A stretch of 64,000 bases of DNA from Pirellulales bacterium (GTDB lineage Bacteria > Planctomycetota > Planctomycetia > Pirellulales > Lacipirellulaceae): assembly GCA_022841705.1 (NCBI GenBank), contig JALHQZ010000001.1:744001-808000 (forward strand). The letters run 5' to 3'. The position numbers and the translations under genes are program-made. This document shows positions 8,645-16,559 of this stretch, piece after piece. The notes beneath the pieces were generated by a model, which had not been told where the DNA came from, ran no database searches, and saw only the letters and a list, made by a program, of their open reading frames with translations. How positions within the stretch are numbered: position 1 is the first letter of the stretch; each line of letters begins with the position of its first letter.

Positions 8645-9510
8645 GGCTCCTCCTCGCGGTCGGCCGGCGCTGGCTGTTCGGCAAGCTGTTTGTAATACGC
8701 TTCGATCAGCTCGCGGTAGTGCGCCGGAAAATCGCGGGAGAGTTGTTGCGTCACGCGCGCTCGCTCCGCGGGCGGAAGCGCGCCCCATTCGCCACCTGCC
8801 GCAAGTCGCCGTGTGGCTACTTCACCGGGGCCTTTGAAATCGCCCGGTTGGCTCTCCTGCGGTGGTGAAGCCGATGGCTCCGCCGCGGCGGAGGCGGCCT
8901 GTTGCTGCTGTTGCTGCTGGTTCTGCTGTTCCTGAAGCTTGTTAATGAGCTTGTCGAGCTCGTCGAGCACCGTTTGCTCGAGCGCGATTTCGGGTTCACC
9001 CGTGCGGCCAAGCTCCAGGCGGCGATCAACATCGCTCATCCGTTGTGAAATCCCCTTGAGCGGAGTTTTCACGGTTCGTGTTGCGCTGCGTTCAATCAGC
9101 TTCGCAAGTTCGGCATAGCGGCGCGGAAGTTTCCCCGACAATTTGCGCAGCTGGGCCACGGTTTCGAGCGCCGCCTCGGGCTGCACAAGGGCGTGTTGGG
9201 CGACAGCGCGATCGAACAAGAGTTGGGCGCCGCTGGGGATTTTATCGGCATCGACGCCGTCGCTCCACGCGAGCGATTCTTCGTACAGCCGGGCTTGGCG
9301 TAACCGGTGCGCGATCTGGGCACGAGCCTCGCCGATCTCTGAATCGGCAAGGGCCAGAAGTGCCGCGGGAGGTTGCGCTGGAACAGCCGACGGATTCTGC
9401 TCAGCGATTTGCCGCCACTCGACAAGTTGCTCAGCCTTCGTCGCCGCACGCGCCGCGCACGCCAGCAGCATCACGTTCAACGCCAGGCAAGTTGTCGAAA
9501 GACGTGGCAT
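8641..9510 (-). CDS. Secreted helical protein with glutamine-rich tract (first gene of protease operon)
   Basis: A 289-residue exported protein, not recognised as a named family. It begins with a signal peptide (CLALNVMLLACAARAATK). The body is mainly helical and TPR-like in appearance, and a long helix leads into a glutamine tract (LQEQQNQQQQQQQ) near residue 200 followed by a proline/serine-rich linker. The C-terminal segment WGALPPAERARVTQQLSRDFPAHYRELIEAYYKQL resembles the short conserved tail found in several planctomycete secreted proteins. It is the first gene of the operon that encodes the NPCBM-like protein, the HtrA-type protease and two pseudoproteases. The promoter should lie in the 186-nt gap before the divergent PQQ gene. 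Confidence 0.72.
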   Translation of the reverse strand: MPRLSTTCLALNVMLLACAARAATKAEQLVEWRQIAEQNPSAVPAQPPAALLALADSEIGEARAQIAHRLRQARLYEESLAWSDGVDADKIPSGAQLLFDRAVAQHALVQPEAALETVAQLRKLSGKLPRRYAELAKLIERSATRTVKTPLKGISQRMSDVDRRLELGRTGEPEIALEQTVLDELDKLINKLQEQQNQQQQQQQAASAAAEPSASPPQESQPGDFKGPGEVATRRLAAGGEWGALPPAERARVTQQLSRDFPAHYRELIEAYYKQLAEQPAPADREEEP

Positions 9511-9696
9511 GCGGGTTGTCGCTAAGCAAAAGATTCCAGTTGCCCACCTAACGACAGTATCCGCCTAAACTTGTTCGGCGGCAATGCGGGAACTTGGCGT
9601 CGCACCGGGTGGTTCACCTTGTTTGCAGTCGACGGAAGCGGGACAATAGGAGCGAAATCTCAATCAGCCCCCGGCCTTATTTAAGAGCGACCCCAC

Positions 9697-11337
9697 ATGG
9701 AACCGTCTGCCGCTGCTAGCGCCGATTTACGCCGTAGTTGGCGCCGATTCTTTCAGCGGGCTGCCGTCTGGATCGCGATTGGGCTCGTACTTCTAGCGAC
9801 CCTGCGATTCGAGAGTCTGACCGACCGCGATATCCGCACGGTTGTTTCGTATGCGGTCATGATCATCACCCTGGTTGCGGTGGTGATTGCGTGGTTGCGG
9901 TGGGTGCCCTTGTCCCTCGCCAAACGCCTGCTCGCCGTGGGCGCTGTAGCCGCGGTGCTCTTCGCACTCAATCGTGCGCTCGATCCCATCAACGACGGCG
10001 ATGCGCGGATCGTCGGTTGGCGCTGGGCGTGGAACGCGAAGCCCGACCAAGCACTGGCTCGGTTGAAAGTCGCTAAGCCGCAAGCGGCGGAGACTTGGCA
10101 GCCCACGCCACAAGACTTCCCGCGCTTCTTGGGGACCGGTTACTGGGCGGAAGTTAAGGATGTTGCCCTCGCGCCCGATTGGAGAACAAAGCCTCCGGAA
10201 CTGGTGTGGAAGCGGCCGATTGGCGCCGGGTGGAGTGCGTTTGCAATCGTCGGCCAGCACGCGGTGACGCAGGAGCAGCGCGGACCGAACGAACATGTGA
10301 CGTGTTACTCGCTGTCCACCGGCGAACCCGAGTGGACCCACGCCGATGAGACGCGGTTCGATCCCGACCATATGGGCGCGGGGCTGGGTGGCGTGGGACC
10401 GCGCGCGACGCCGACCATTCACAATGGCCGCGTGTTCACGCAAGGCGCTTTAGGACGGCTCAACTGCCTCGACGCGCAAACCGGCAAGCCGGTATGGAGT
10501 GTGGACGCCGCCGAAGAGTTTAAGTGCGCGCCGCTGTTCTGGGGGAACAGCATGTCGCCGCTAGTGCTGGATGAGTTGGGGGTGGTGGTCTTCGCGATTG
10601 GCAACCCGATTGAAGAAGAAAACTGCGCCGGTTCGCTGGTAGCGCTCGAGTTGGAGTCGGGCAAACTGCGCTGGCAAGCGTGCGAGCATACTTCGAGCTA
10701 CGCTTCGCCCATCGTTGCGACACTCGCGGGGCAACCAACTTTGCTAATGGTGAATGAAAATTTCTTGTCGGCACTCAATCCGGATGATGGCAAGAAGCTG
10801 TGGGAACATCCGTGGCCCGGGCTGAGCGATTCCAACGCCACTTGTTCGCAGCCCGTGCCGCTCGGCGGCGACCAAGTGCTGCTAACCAAAGGTTACGGCG
10901 TTGGTTCAACGCTGCTGGGCATCAGCTATGGCGAAGGCAAGTGGCAAACGACACCCGAATGGTCTCCCGCCGTTCGGCCTGGCCTGAAAACCAAGTTTGG
11001 CAACGTGCTCATTCGCGACGGCTACGGCTACGGGCTGGCGGATGTCTATCTCGAATGCGTGGAGCTTGCAACCGGGAAATCGATGTGGAAAAAACGGCGC
11101 CCTCAGGAGTTCGGCCACGGGCAAATGTTGCTGGTCGGCGAGGTGATGCTAATTCTCTCCGAAACGGGTGAACTGGTGGCGGTGCGCTGCGCGCCGAAGA
11201 AGTACGAAGAACTGGGCGCGCTGCAGGCGATCACCGCGGAGGGGGTGAGCTGGAACAACCTCGCATTGTCCGGCGACTTGCTTTTGTTGCGGAACGATCA
11301 AGAAGCGGCGTGCTATCGACTGCCGCTCCAAAAGTAG
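9697..11337 (+). CDS. Membrane-anchored PQQ-like beta-propeller protein
   Basis: A 546-residue protein with three N-terminal membrane segments (about residues 21-38, 51-70 and 78-94), then a long domain of PQQ-like repeats. Repeat units such as TGKPVWSVDA, SGKLRWQACE, DGKKLWEHPW and TGKSMWKKRR mark the blades of a beta-propeller outside the membrane. Relatives include BamB and quinoprotein dehydrogenase-like proteins; cofactor binding cannot be judged from sequence alone, so no enzyme activity is claimed. It is transcribed away from the protease operon. Its TAG stop is contributed by the outer end of a palindromic element (11334-11449). Confidence 0.85.
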   Translation: MEPSAAASADLRRSWRRFFQRAAVWIAIGLVLLATLRFESLTDRDIRTVVSYAVMIITLVAVVIAWLRWVPLSLAKRLLAVGAVAAVLFALNRALDPINDGDARIVGWRWAWNAKPDQALARLKVAKPQAAETWQPTPQDFPRFLGTGYWAEVKDVALAPDWRTKPPELVWKRPIGAGWSAFAIVGQHAVTQEQRGPNEHVTCYSLSTGEPEWTHADETRFDPDHMGAGLGGVGPRATPTIHNGRVFTQGALGRLNCLDAQTGKPVWSVDAAEEFKCAPLFWGNSMSPLVLDELGVVVFAIGNPIEEENCAGSLVALELESGKLRWQACEHTSSYASPIVATLAGQPTLLMVNENFLSALNPDDGKKLWEHPWPGLSDSNATCSQPVPLGGDQVLLTKGYGVGSTLLGISYGEGKWQTTPEWSPAVRPGLKTKFGNVLIRDGYGYGLADVYLECVELATGKSMWKKRRPQEFGHGQMLLVGEVMLILSETGELVAVRCAPKKYEELGALQAITAEGVSWNNLALSGDLLLLRNDQEAACYRLPLQK

Positions 11338-11449
11338 GATGTGATGCAGCGCTAGCGGAATCGCACCATCGGACGCAAGTTCAAGAATCGTGTCGAATCG
11401 ACGGCAGCGCTGTGGTGCGATTCGGCGAAAGCGCCCCATCGCACCCTAC
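11334..11449. repeat. Long palindromic element between two convergent genes
   Basis: Imperfect inverted repeat. The left arm begins GTAGGATGTGATGCAGCGCT and continues to GGAATCGCACCA; the right arm is its near complement, ending GCACCCTAC. The centre of about 45 nt is not conserved. The outer TAG on the plus strand (11335-11337) is the stop of the PQQ gene, and the outer CTA (11446-11448) is the stop of the minus-strand FabD-like gene. It may also work as a bidirectional transcription stop, although there is no T-run. Confidence 0.85.
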
Positions 11450-12570
11450 GAATTGTCGAGCAGCCAATCTTCCAGAATCACCTGTTTCACCTCCGGCGCT
11501 CGCAAGAGGAAAGCGCGCTCCGGCAGCAAGTTTGCTAGCCACGGATAGCGGGCGGCGCCGCGCACAGCATTGCGGCTAAAGTTGGCCCACGTTCCTTTGC
11601 CGGTATGCCGACTGACGTTTTCGCTGAGCCGAGCGAAAGTAGCGGGGATGAGATTCGGCTCCGGGCCGACATGCACGACGGTTTCGATTCCCGAGGAAAG
11701 CGTGTGACTCACCGCGCTCCACAGATTTTGCGGATGATCGACCCACGAGCGCAGCGTGCGGCGGCCGAGGCCAGCACTATACGCATAACCCCCCGTGACC
11801 AGCGAGAAGACCGGCGGGGTAGGTTCGCTCGCCGCTTCAGTGACACGCTCCATCTGCACGGCGGCCCGATCGACAATCTGCCTCTGCCACATGATGGGCG
11901 TGTGAAGTGGCGGCCAGCGCGTTTCTTGCGGGCGAATGTGAACCGGGGCACTCAGATGCGTGGGGGCAAGCTCACCGAAGCGACGAAGTGTTTCGTGCTG
12001 GCCAATCACCAGCAGCGAGTTCGGCGCCAGCCAACTGCTGACCGCAATTGTGCCGCGGCCCTCGGTGGTGACGACTTCGCAGAGCCGTTCGACTTCTCGC
12101 CGCACGATCATTTCGGCGCGAGAAAAAATGATGCCCATCGTGGCGTCGGCCGTTAGCGCCACGCAGTCTTCGGCGAGTGAGAGGGGAATCTCCAGCACGG
12201 CGCGAGAGTCGTACATCCCCGCCGCAGCGACGGCCGTCAACTCTCCGAGACTGTAGCCAAAGAAGAATCGCGATTGCCGCAGATCGAGTCCGCGCACTTC
12301 GCGCGCTATTTCAAGTTGGGCGAGTTCCACAGCATAGACAAGCGCAACCGCCTCGGCGTAGTGGTCGAGGTCGGCTTCTTCGCCGCGCGTGACGCGCTCC
12401 AGCAGATTCACCGGCTGGCCGGTCGCTGAGCGGCAGATTTCGCTCGCTTCATCAAGATGCCGCCGCAGAATGTCGTGATACGCAGCAACGGTGAGTAGTT
12501 CCGCCGTGCGGCCGAGGTTCGTGACGTTGTAGCCCCGGAATGCGACGGCGGTATTGAGGAGGGGCAGCAT
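11446..12570 (-). CDS. FabD-like acyltransferase domain protein
   Basis: A 374-residue stand-alone acyltransferase of the malonyl-CoA:ACP transacylase fold. The nucleophile elbow reads FFFGYSLGELTAV, with serine where FabD has GHSxGE, and a later LHTPIMW segment fits the region of the catalytic histidine. The C-terminal VVHVGPEPNLIP corresponds to the conserved EVGPG region. No other fatty acid synthesis genes are nearby, so this is probably not the main FabD; a role in polyketide or polyunsaturated lipid assembly or a regulatory role is possible. It follows a DUF2007-like gene by 9 nt. Its stop codon comes from a palindromic element shared with the convergent PQQ gene. Confidence 0.75.
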   Translation of the reverse strand: MLPLLNTAVAFRGYNVTNLGRTAELLTVAAYHDILRRHLDEASEICRSATGQPVNLLERVTRGEEADLDHYAEAVALVYAVELAQLEIAREVRGLDLRQSRFFFGYSLGELTAVAAAGMYDSRAVLEIPLSLAEDCVALTADATMGIIFSRAEMIVRREVERLCEVVTTEGRGTIAVSSWLAPNSLLVIGQHETLRRFGELAPTHLSAPVHIRPQETRWPPLHTPIMWQRQIVDRAAVQMERVTEAASEPTPPVFSLVTGGYAYSAGLGRRTLRSWVDHPQNLWSAVSHTLSSGIETVVHVGPEPNLIPATFARLSENVSRHTGKGTWANFSRNAVRGAARYPWLANLLPERAFLLRAPEVKQVILEDWLLDNS

Positions 12571-12579
12571 TAGCGGCGC

Positions 12580-12861
12580 TCAACCTTCCGCTTCGCCGAC
12601 GTCGACTTGGCTCCAGTCGAGTTCGAGCGAGTCTTCCATGAGCATTCGCAGCGTGTTGCGGGCGACGGGGAGGTCCGGTTCGCTCACCAGGATGTCGGTC
12701 CAGCCGAGCGCGCCGGCGTGAAAGCCGGGGCCGACGGTGCCGCTGGTGTGCGCGGCGAGGCCCGCTTCTTCGAGCGCGGCGATCACGATCGCGGCGTGCG
12801 CTTCGCTGGGGACGCTCGAGAGGAGGACGAGGTGTTCGGGCGGGTTGGCGGGGAGGTCCAT
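12580..12861 (-). CDS. DUF2007-like small protein
   Basis: A 93-residue protein with a ferredoxin-like pattern: an initial strand LVLLSSVPSEAHAAIVIAAL, a helix, then a segment GWTDILVSEPDLPVARNTL typical of the small DUF2007 'putative signal transducing' domain. No catalytic residue is apparent. It lies 9 nt upstream of the FabD-like gene on the same strand and was probably transcribed with it. A short perfect hairpin (CGATGGCG-GAA-CGCCATCG, 12879-12897) lies between it and the DUF1501 gene. Confidence 0.6.
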   Translation of the reverse strand: MDLPANPPEHLVLLSSVPSEAHAAIVIAALEEAGLAAHTSGTVGPGFHAGALGWTDILVSEPDLPVARNTLRMLMEDSLELDWSQVDVGEAEG

Positions 12862-12906
12862 GCTTATGCTCCTAGAAACGATGGCGGAACGCCATCGGCA
12901 AACACA

Positions 12907-14175
12907 CTACGCAAACAAATCGCGGATGACTTTGCCGCCGCCCGCGATTTTCATGGGGCGGCCATTGGTGCTGGTAAACGTGGTGTCGAGTGACAATCCC
13001 AACGCTTGGATCACCGTCGCCATCAGATCTTCGGCGGAGTAGGGCTCCGTTTCGACGCGGCTGCCGTCGGCGCTCGTGGCGCCGACCGCGAGGCCGCCCT
13101 TAAGTCCGCCGCCGCCGATTGCGGCGCTCCACGCGCGGGCGTAGTGGTCGCGGCCTGTGTCACCGTTGATGCGAGGGGTCCGGCCGAACTCGCCCATCCA
13201 CAGCACCACGGTATCGTTCCACAAGCCGCGTTGGGCGAGGTCTTCGACAAGGGCGCCCATCGCTTGGTCCATCTCGGGCAATTTCTGGTCGAGGCGGTCA
13301 AAGCAGTTTTGGTGCAGGTCCCAGCCGCCGAAATCGACTTCCACGAACGGCACGCCCGCTTCGACGAGTCGGCGAGCAAGCAGGCAGCTACGGCCGAAGC
13401 CGGTGGCGCCGTACTTCTCGCGCATCGCTTGCGGTTCTTTGTCGACTTGGAACGCGGCCATCTGCTGGCTGGTGAGGAGCGACATCGCTTTGCGGACCAC
13501 TTTGGCGTGTTCTTCAGCGACTCCGCCCTTGCGGGAGCTGATAAAGTTTGACTCCACGGCATCGAGGAGCGCGACGCGGCCGTTCATGCGCTGGGCTTCA
13601 ACCGGCAGCGCTAGGTCACGCACATTGCCGGAGGAATCCACCTGGAACGGCGCATACGCCATCCCTAAGAAGCCGGGGCCTTCACTGCCACCGCCGATCG
13701 AAACGAACGGCGGGATTTCGAGGTCCTTTACGACCGGTTCCATTTCATGCGCTACCACTGCGCCGTAACTGGGGTGCTCGACGTTGGGGTTAGGAACATA
13801 ACCGGTCCGCATATAGTAGGCGCCACGGTCGTGGTCCGCTTCGCGGGTGCTCATCGAGCGAATGACCGAGAGCTTATCCATCTGCTTGGCAATGAGCGGC
13901 AGGCGCTCGCAGATTTGCACGTCGCCGGCAGTGGAGATCGGCTTCAAAGGACCACCAGTCGGTGCATCGGGCTTGAGGTCCCAGATGTCGATGGTTGGCG
14001 GGCCGCCCCCCATCCACAACAGGATCGCCGACTTGTGCGACCGTTTGAGTTTCTCCGCCCCGAGGGCGAGCGAATTTGTGAGCGACAGCGCCGGGACGGT
14101 GAACGCCGCGGCGCCCGCCAAGTGGTTGAGGAAGTGGCGCCGGCTCATGCCGCGCGGAATGGGGAACGGATTCAT
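12907..14175 (-). CDS. DUF1501 domain-containing protein (Tat-exported)
   Basis: A 422-residue protein with a twin-arginine-type signal (MSRRHFLNHLAGAAAFTVPA) and the DUF1501 fold of the alkaline phosphatase/sulfatase superfamily. Family hallmarks are AILLWMGGGPPTIDIWDLKP, SMSTREADHDRGAYYM and VVLWMGEFGRTPRINGDTGR followed by DH. Planctomycetes carry many copies, nearly always paired with a DUF1549/DUF1553 gene, as here with the upstream gene at 14250-15941. The biochemical role of the pair is not established; involvement with sulfated polysaccharides has been proposed from genomic context. A palindromic element lies between the two genes. Confidence 0.92.
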   Translation of the reverse strand: MNPFPIPRGMSRRHFLNHLAGAAAFTVPALSLTNSLALGAEKLKRSHKSAILLWMGGGPPTIDIWDLKPDAPTGGPLKPISTAGDVQICERLPLIAKQMDKLSVIRSMSTREADHDRGAYYMRTGYVPNPNVEHPSYGAVVAHEMEPVVKDLEIPPFVSIGGGSEGPGFLGMAYAPFQVDSSGNVRDLALPVEAQRMNGRVALLDAVESNFISSRKGGVAEEHAKVVRKAMSLLTSQQMAAFQVDKEPQAMREKYGATGFGRSCLLARRLVEAGVPFVEVDFGGWDLHQNCFDRLDQKLPEMDQAMGALVEDLAQRGLWNDTVVLWMGEFGRTPRINGDTGRDHYARAWSAAIGGGGLKGGLAVGATSADGSRVETEPYSAEDLMATVIQALGLSLDTTFTSTNGRPMKIAGGGKVIRDLFA

Positions 14176-14189
14176 TGTGGCGGCGATTT

Positions 14190-14247
14190 GTACGATGGGC
14201 TTTCAGCCCGTCGGGAAAAGCTCGGCGGGCTGAGAAGCCCGTCGTAC
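14190..14247. repeat. Palindromic element between DUF1549 and DUF1501 genes
   Basis: The arms GTACGATGGGCTTTCAGCCC and its near complement GGGCTGAGAAGCCCGTCGTAC enclose a short centre. The element fills almost the whole gap between the two paired genes. A possible half copy with CAGCCCGTCGTAC lies at about 3706-3732 after the PEP-CTERM terminator. Confidence 0.8.
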
Positions 14248-14249
14248 GG

Positions 14250-15941
14250 TTAGTGGTTCAAAATAAACTCATTACTGTTAAGCAGCGCCCACCATACATC
14301 TTGCAGCGCGGCGCCGACGTGGCCTTTGTGGGCCGCGAGGATTTGGTTGCACACGGCCAGTTCGTTGCGCGCCGGCGGGCGGGCGAGCGCCGCGGCGTAC
14401 AGATATTCTATCTTGTCGGCGCTGGTGAGTTTCGGGCTGTCAGCAACTTTCGCTAAGAAACTTCCAGGGTCGGCACTGGTAGCGCGTTTCACCAAGTCGC
14501 CATTCATCATCATCAGCACTTGGGGGATCGAGCCGTTGAAGCTGGTGGCTTCGCCGTTTTCGTCGTTGCCGAAGGCGGTGTTGAACTGGGCGAGCCACTG
14601 TTGTTTGGTCCGCTCCTGTTCGTCGTAGGCCAGGGTTTCTTGGGCCTGTGTGGCTTTGAGGAGCGATGCGTACAATTGCTCGGCCTGCATTTGCCGAATG
14701 TAAAAGCGGCTAAAAAGGGGCTTGGCGCCCAGAGCGGGATCGTCGCTCAAGTTGCTGCGGTTAGGCTCGCTCGAAAGGGCGTAGGTTTCGCTCAGCAGAA
14801 TCGCCCGCACGAGTTCGCGGCCATCGAAGCTGGTGTCCCGCAGGTTCTGGGCCAATTCTTCAAGCAGTTCCGGGTGCGACGGCGGGTTGTGCGGGCCGAT
14901 GTCGTCCACCGGCTTGGTGAAGCCGTAGCCGAAGAAATGGCCCCAGATTCGGTTGACCATCGCGCGGGGGAACTCGTCCGAGGCGCGGATCATTTTGGCC
15001 AGCTCTTGCCGGCGATTGATGTCCCCCACGTAGCCGCTGTCTCCAAAGTCTTCGCCGCGGTCGGCGTACAGGCTCACCAGCGACGTGCCGTCGATGAACA
15101 CCGGATAGCCAACTTTTAGCTTACCGTTGCGGAGTTCGTAGTAGATTTCAGCCTTGGTGGGGTCACCCCCTTCGCCCGCAAAATCACGATCGAGGATGCG
15201 GGCCACGCGGCGGTTGTTGCCCGCTTCCATTGCCAAAGGTTCGATGCGGGCTTGGCGAAAGAAGGCATTGAGTTCCCAGAACTGATTCTGCTGATGCTCG
15301 TTGAACGGATGATTGTGGCACTGTGTACATTGCACGGCGGTGCCTAAGAAAATCTGCGCCGTTTTCGCGGTCGCTTGAACGCCGTTTTCGGCGAGTTTGT
15401 CCGCGAGGAAATTGGCGGCGCCGTTGAAGTCTTCATCTCCCGGCCGGCAACTGCCGGTGGCGGTCACCAGTTCGGTCATTAGCACGTCGAGCGGTTTGTT
15501 TTTCTGAAACGCGCGCCGCAGATACTGCTGCATTCCCGGCCGGCTGACCAGCGAATCATTGGTCGTTCCACCGGTGCGACCGACCAGCAGATTCGTCCAG
15601 ATGGTGGTCCAGTTGACCGCGTACTCTTCGAGGTACTCATCACCCAACAATCGCGAGACCAACCGTTCACGCTTCTCGGGTTTGCGATCGCCGGTAAACT
15701 TGCGGAGCTCTTCAACCGTGGGGATGCGGCCGAGGACATCGAGGTACACGCGGCGGCACCAAGCGGCGTCGGTCGCGGGTTTGGACGGGGTGATTTTGGC
15801 TTCGGTCCAGCGCTCGGCGATGCGGGTGTCGATTGTTAACGTGAGCGCGGGTGATGCGGCAAGAGCGTCAGAAGCGACGAGCGACAACAGAATCCCCAAG
15901 ATGTGCAACAGACACATTCGCCGGAGAACTGTGCTCTTCAT
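14250..15941 (-). CDS. DUF1549/DUF1553 domain-containing protein
   Basis: A 563-residue exported protein with a signal peptide (LLHILGILLSLVASDALA). The N-terminal DUF1549 domain is marked by WCRRVYLDVLGRIPTVEELR, and a CTQCHNHPF motif follows in the middle region. The C-terminal DUF1553 domain contains RQELAKMIRASDEFPRAMVN, RIWGHFFGYGFTKPVDD and NPPSHPELLEELA. There is no N-terminal cytochrome-c domain, so this is one of the shorter family members. It is paired with the downstream DUF1501 gene, from which it is separated by a palindromic element, and this pairing is diagnostic of Planctomycetes. Confidence 0.92.
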   Translation of the reverse strand: MKSTVLRRMCLLHILGILLSLVASDALAASPALTLTIDTRIAERWTEAKITPSKPATDAAWCRRVYLDVLGRIPTVEELRKFTGDRKPEKRERLVSRLLGDEYLEEYAVNWTTIWTNLLVGRTGGTTNDSLVSRPGMQQYLRRAFQKNKPLDVLMTELVTATGSCRPGDEDFNGAANFLADKLAENGVQATAKTAQIFLGTAVQCTQCHNHPFNEHQQNQFWELNAFFRQARIEPLAMEAGNNRRVARILDRDFAGEGGDPTKAEIYYELRNGKLKVGYPVFIDGTSLVSLYADRGEDFGDSGYVGDINRRQELAKMIRASDEFPRAMVNRIWGHFFGYGFTKPVDDIGPHNPPSHPELLEELAQNLRDTSFDGRELVRAILLSETYALSSEPNRSNLSDDPALGAKPLFSRFYIRQMQAEQLYASLLKATQAQETLAYDEQERTKQQWLAQFNTAFGNDENGEATSFNGSIPQVLMMMNGDLVKRATSADPGSFLAKVADSPKLTSADKIEYLYAAALARPPARNELAVCNQILAAHKGHVGAALQDVWWALLNSNEFILNH

Positions 15942-16559
15942 GAACGCGGAGTGATTTCGGGAGAAGAGTCGCCGATCCGGCGACTAACGCATCATATCAG
16001 ATTTGTTTCAGCGTGAAGCGGAAATCGGAAGCGATTGGTGCGCCGTGACGAGAGTTCGACACGTTGCAAAAAAGTACAGGTGTTGCAAAATTGAACATTT
16101 AAAACGCAACAGGCGGGCCGGAGCTGCTTGTTCCGAACAGCTCCGGGCCCGCCTGAACCTCTTGGTAATTTGCCCCCCGAGCGGCGAGAAGGGGGAGGAC
16201 AATCTCGCCGTACCTCGGTGTTCCTGGGGAAATTACCGACGTTTGTTGCGTAACCTCTTCGCCGCCGACCCCGAAGTGCTCTTCTCTGTTTCGGCCCCGT
16301 TGAGTTGGACTCAGCGAGTGGTCAGTGGTGGCGACGAGAGCTTGAATGCAATGCTTGTGCCAATTGAATGCGGAGTTCGGAATGAACCTTTGCGATCACC
16401 CCGACCTGCGGCATTTCCCAAGAAAGGTGGCGACCATCAGGGCAACACATTTGCCACAGGCGCCACATTGCCACATTCGATTGGTCAGGGCAGGGAGCGG
16501 GTATCCACACTCCACCTCCGGAACGGCTCAACAGTGGAGCCCAGTTTTACGCGATTGCC
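15942..16559. other. Gene-free region with hairpin
   Basis: This 618-nt stretch separates the DUF1549 gene from apgM. It is somewhat less GC-rich than its surroundings. Frames are open here but their translations look random and lack family features. It contains a strong hairpin (16110-16155) and two direct copies of GTTGCAAAA (16063-16071 and 16082-16090). It may hold promoters or a small RNA; neither could be demonstrated. Confidence 0.5.
16110..16155. repeat. Strong GC-rich hairpin
   Basis: The arm CAGGCGGGCCGGAGCTG pairs with CAGCTCCGGGCCCGCCTG across an 11-nt loop, with a single bulged G. There is no T-run on the plus strand; on the minus strand only four T residues follow, so it is at best a weak terminator. 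It could be part of a structured RNA. Confidence 0.7.

Noticed and set aside
8900..8950. Microsatellite (CTG-type) in the Gln-rich protein gene as an assembly artefact
   Set aside because: It keeps the reading frame and encodes a Gln tract in an otherwise normal secreted protein, so it is treated as coding sequence.
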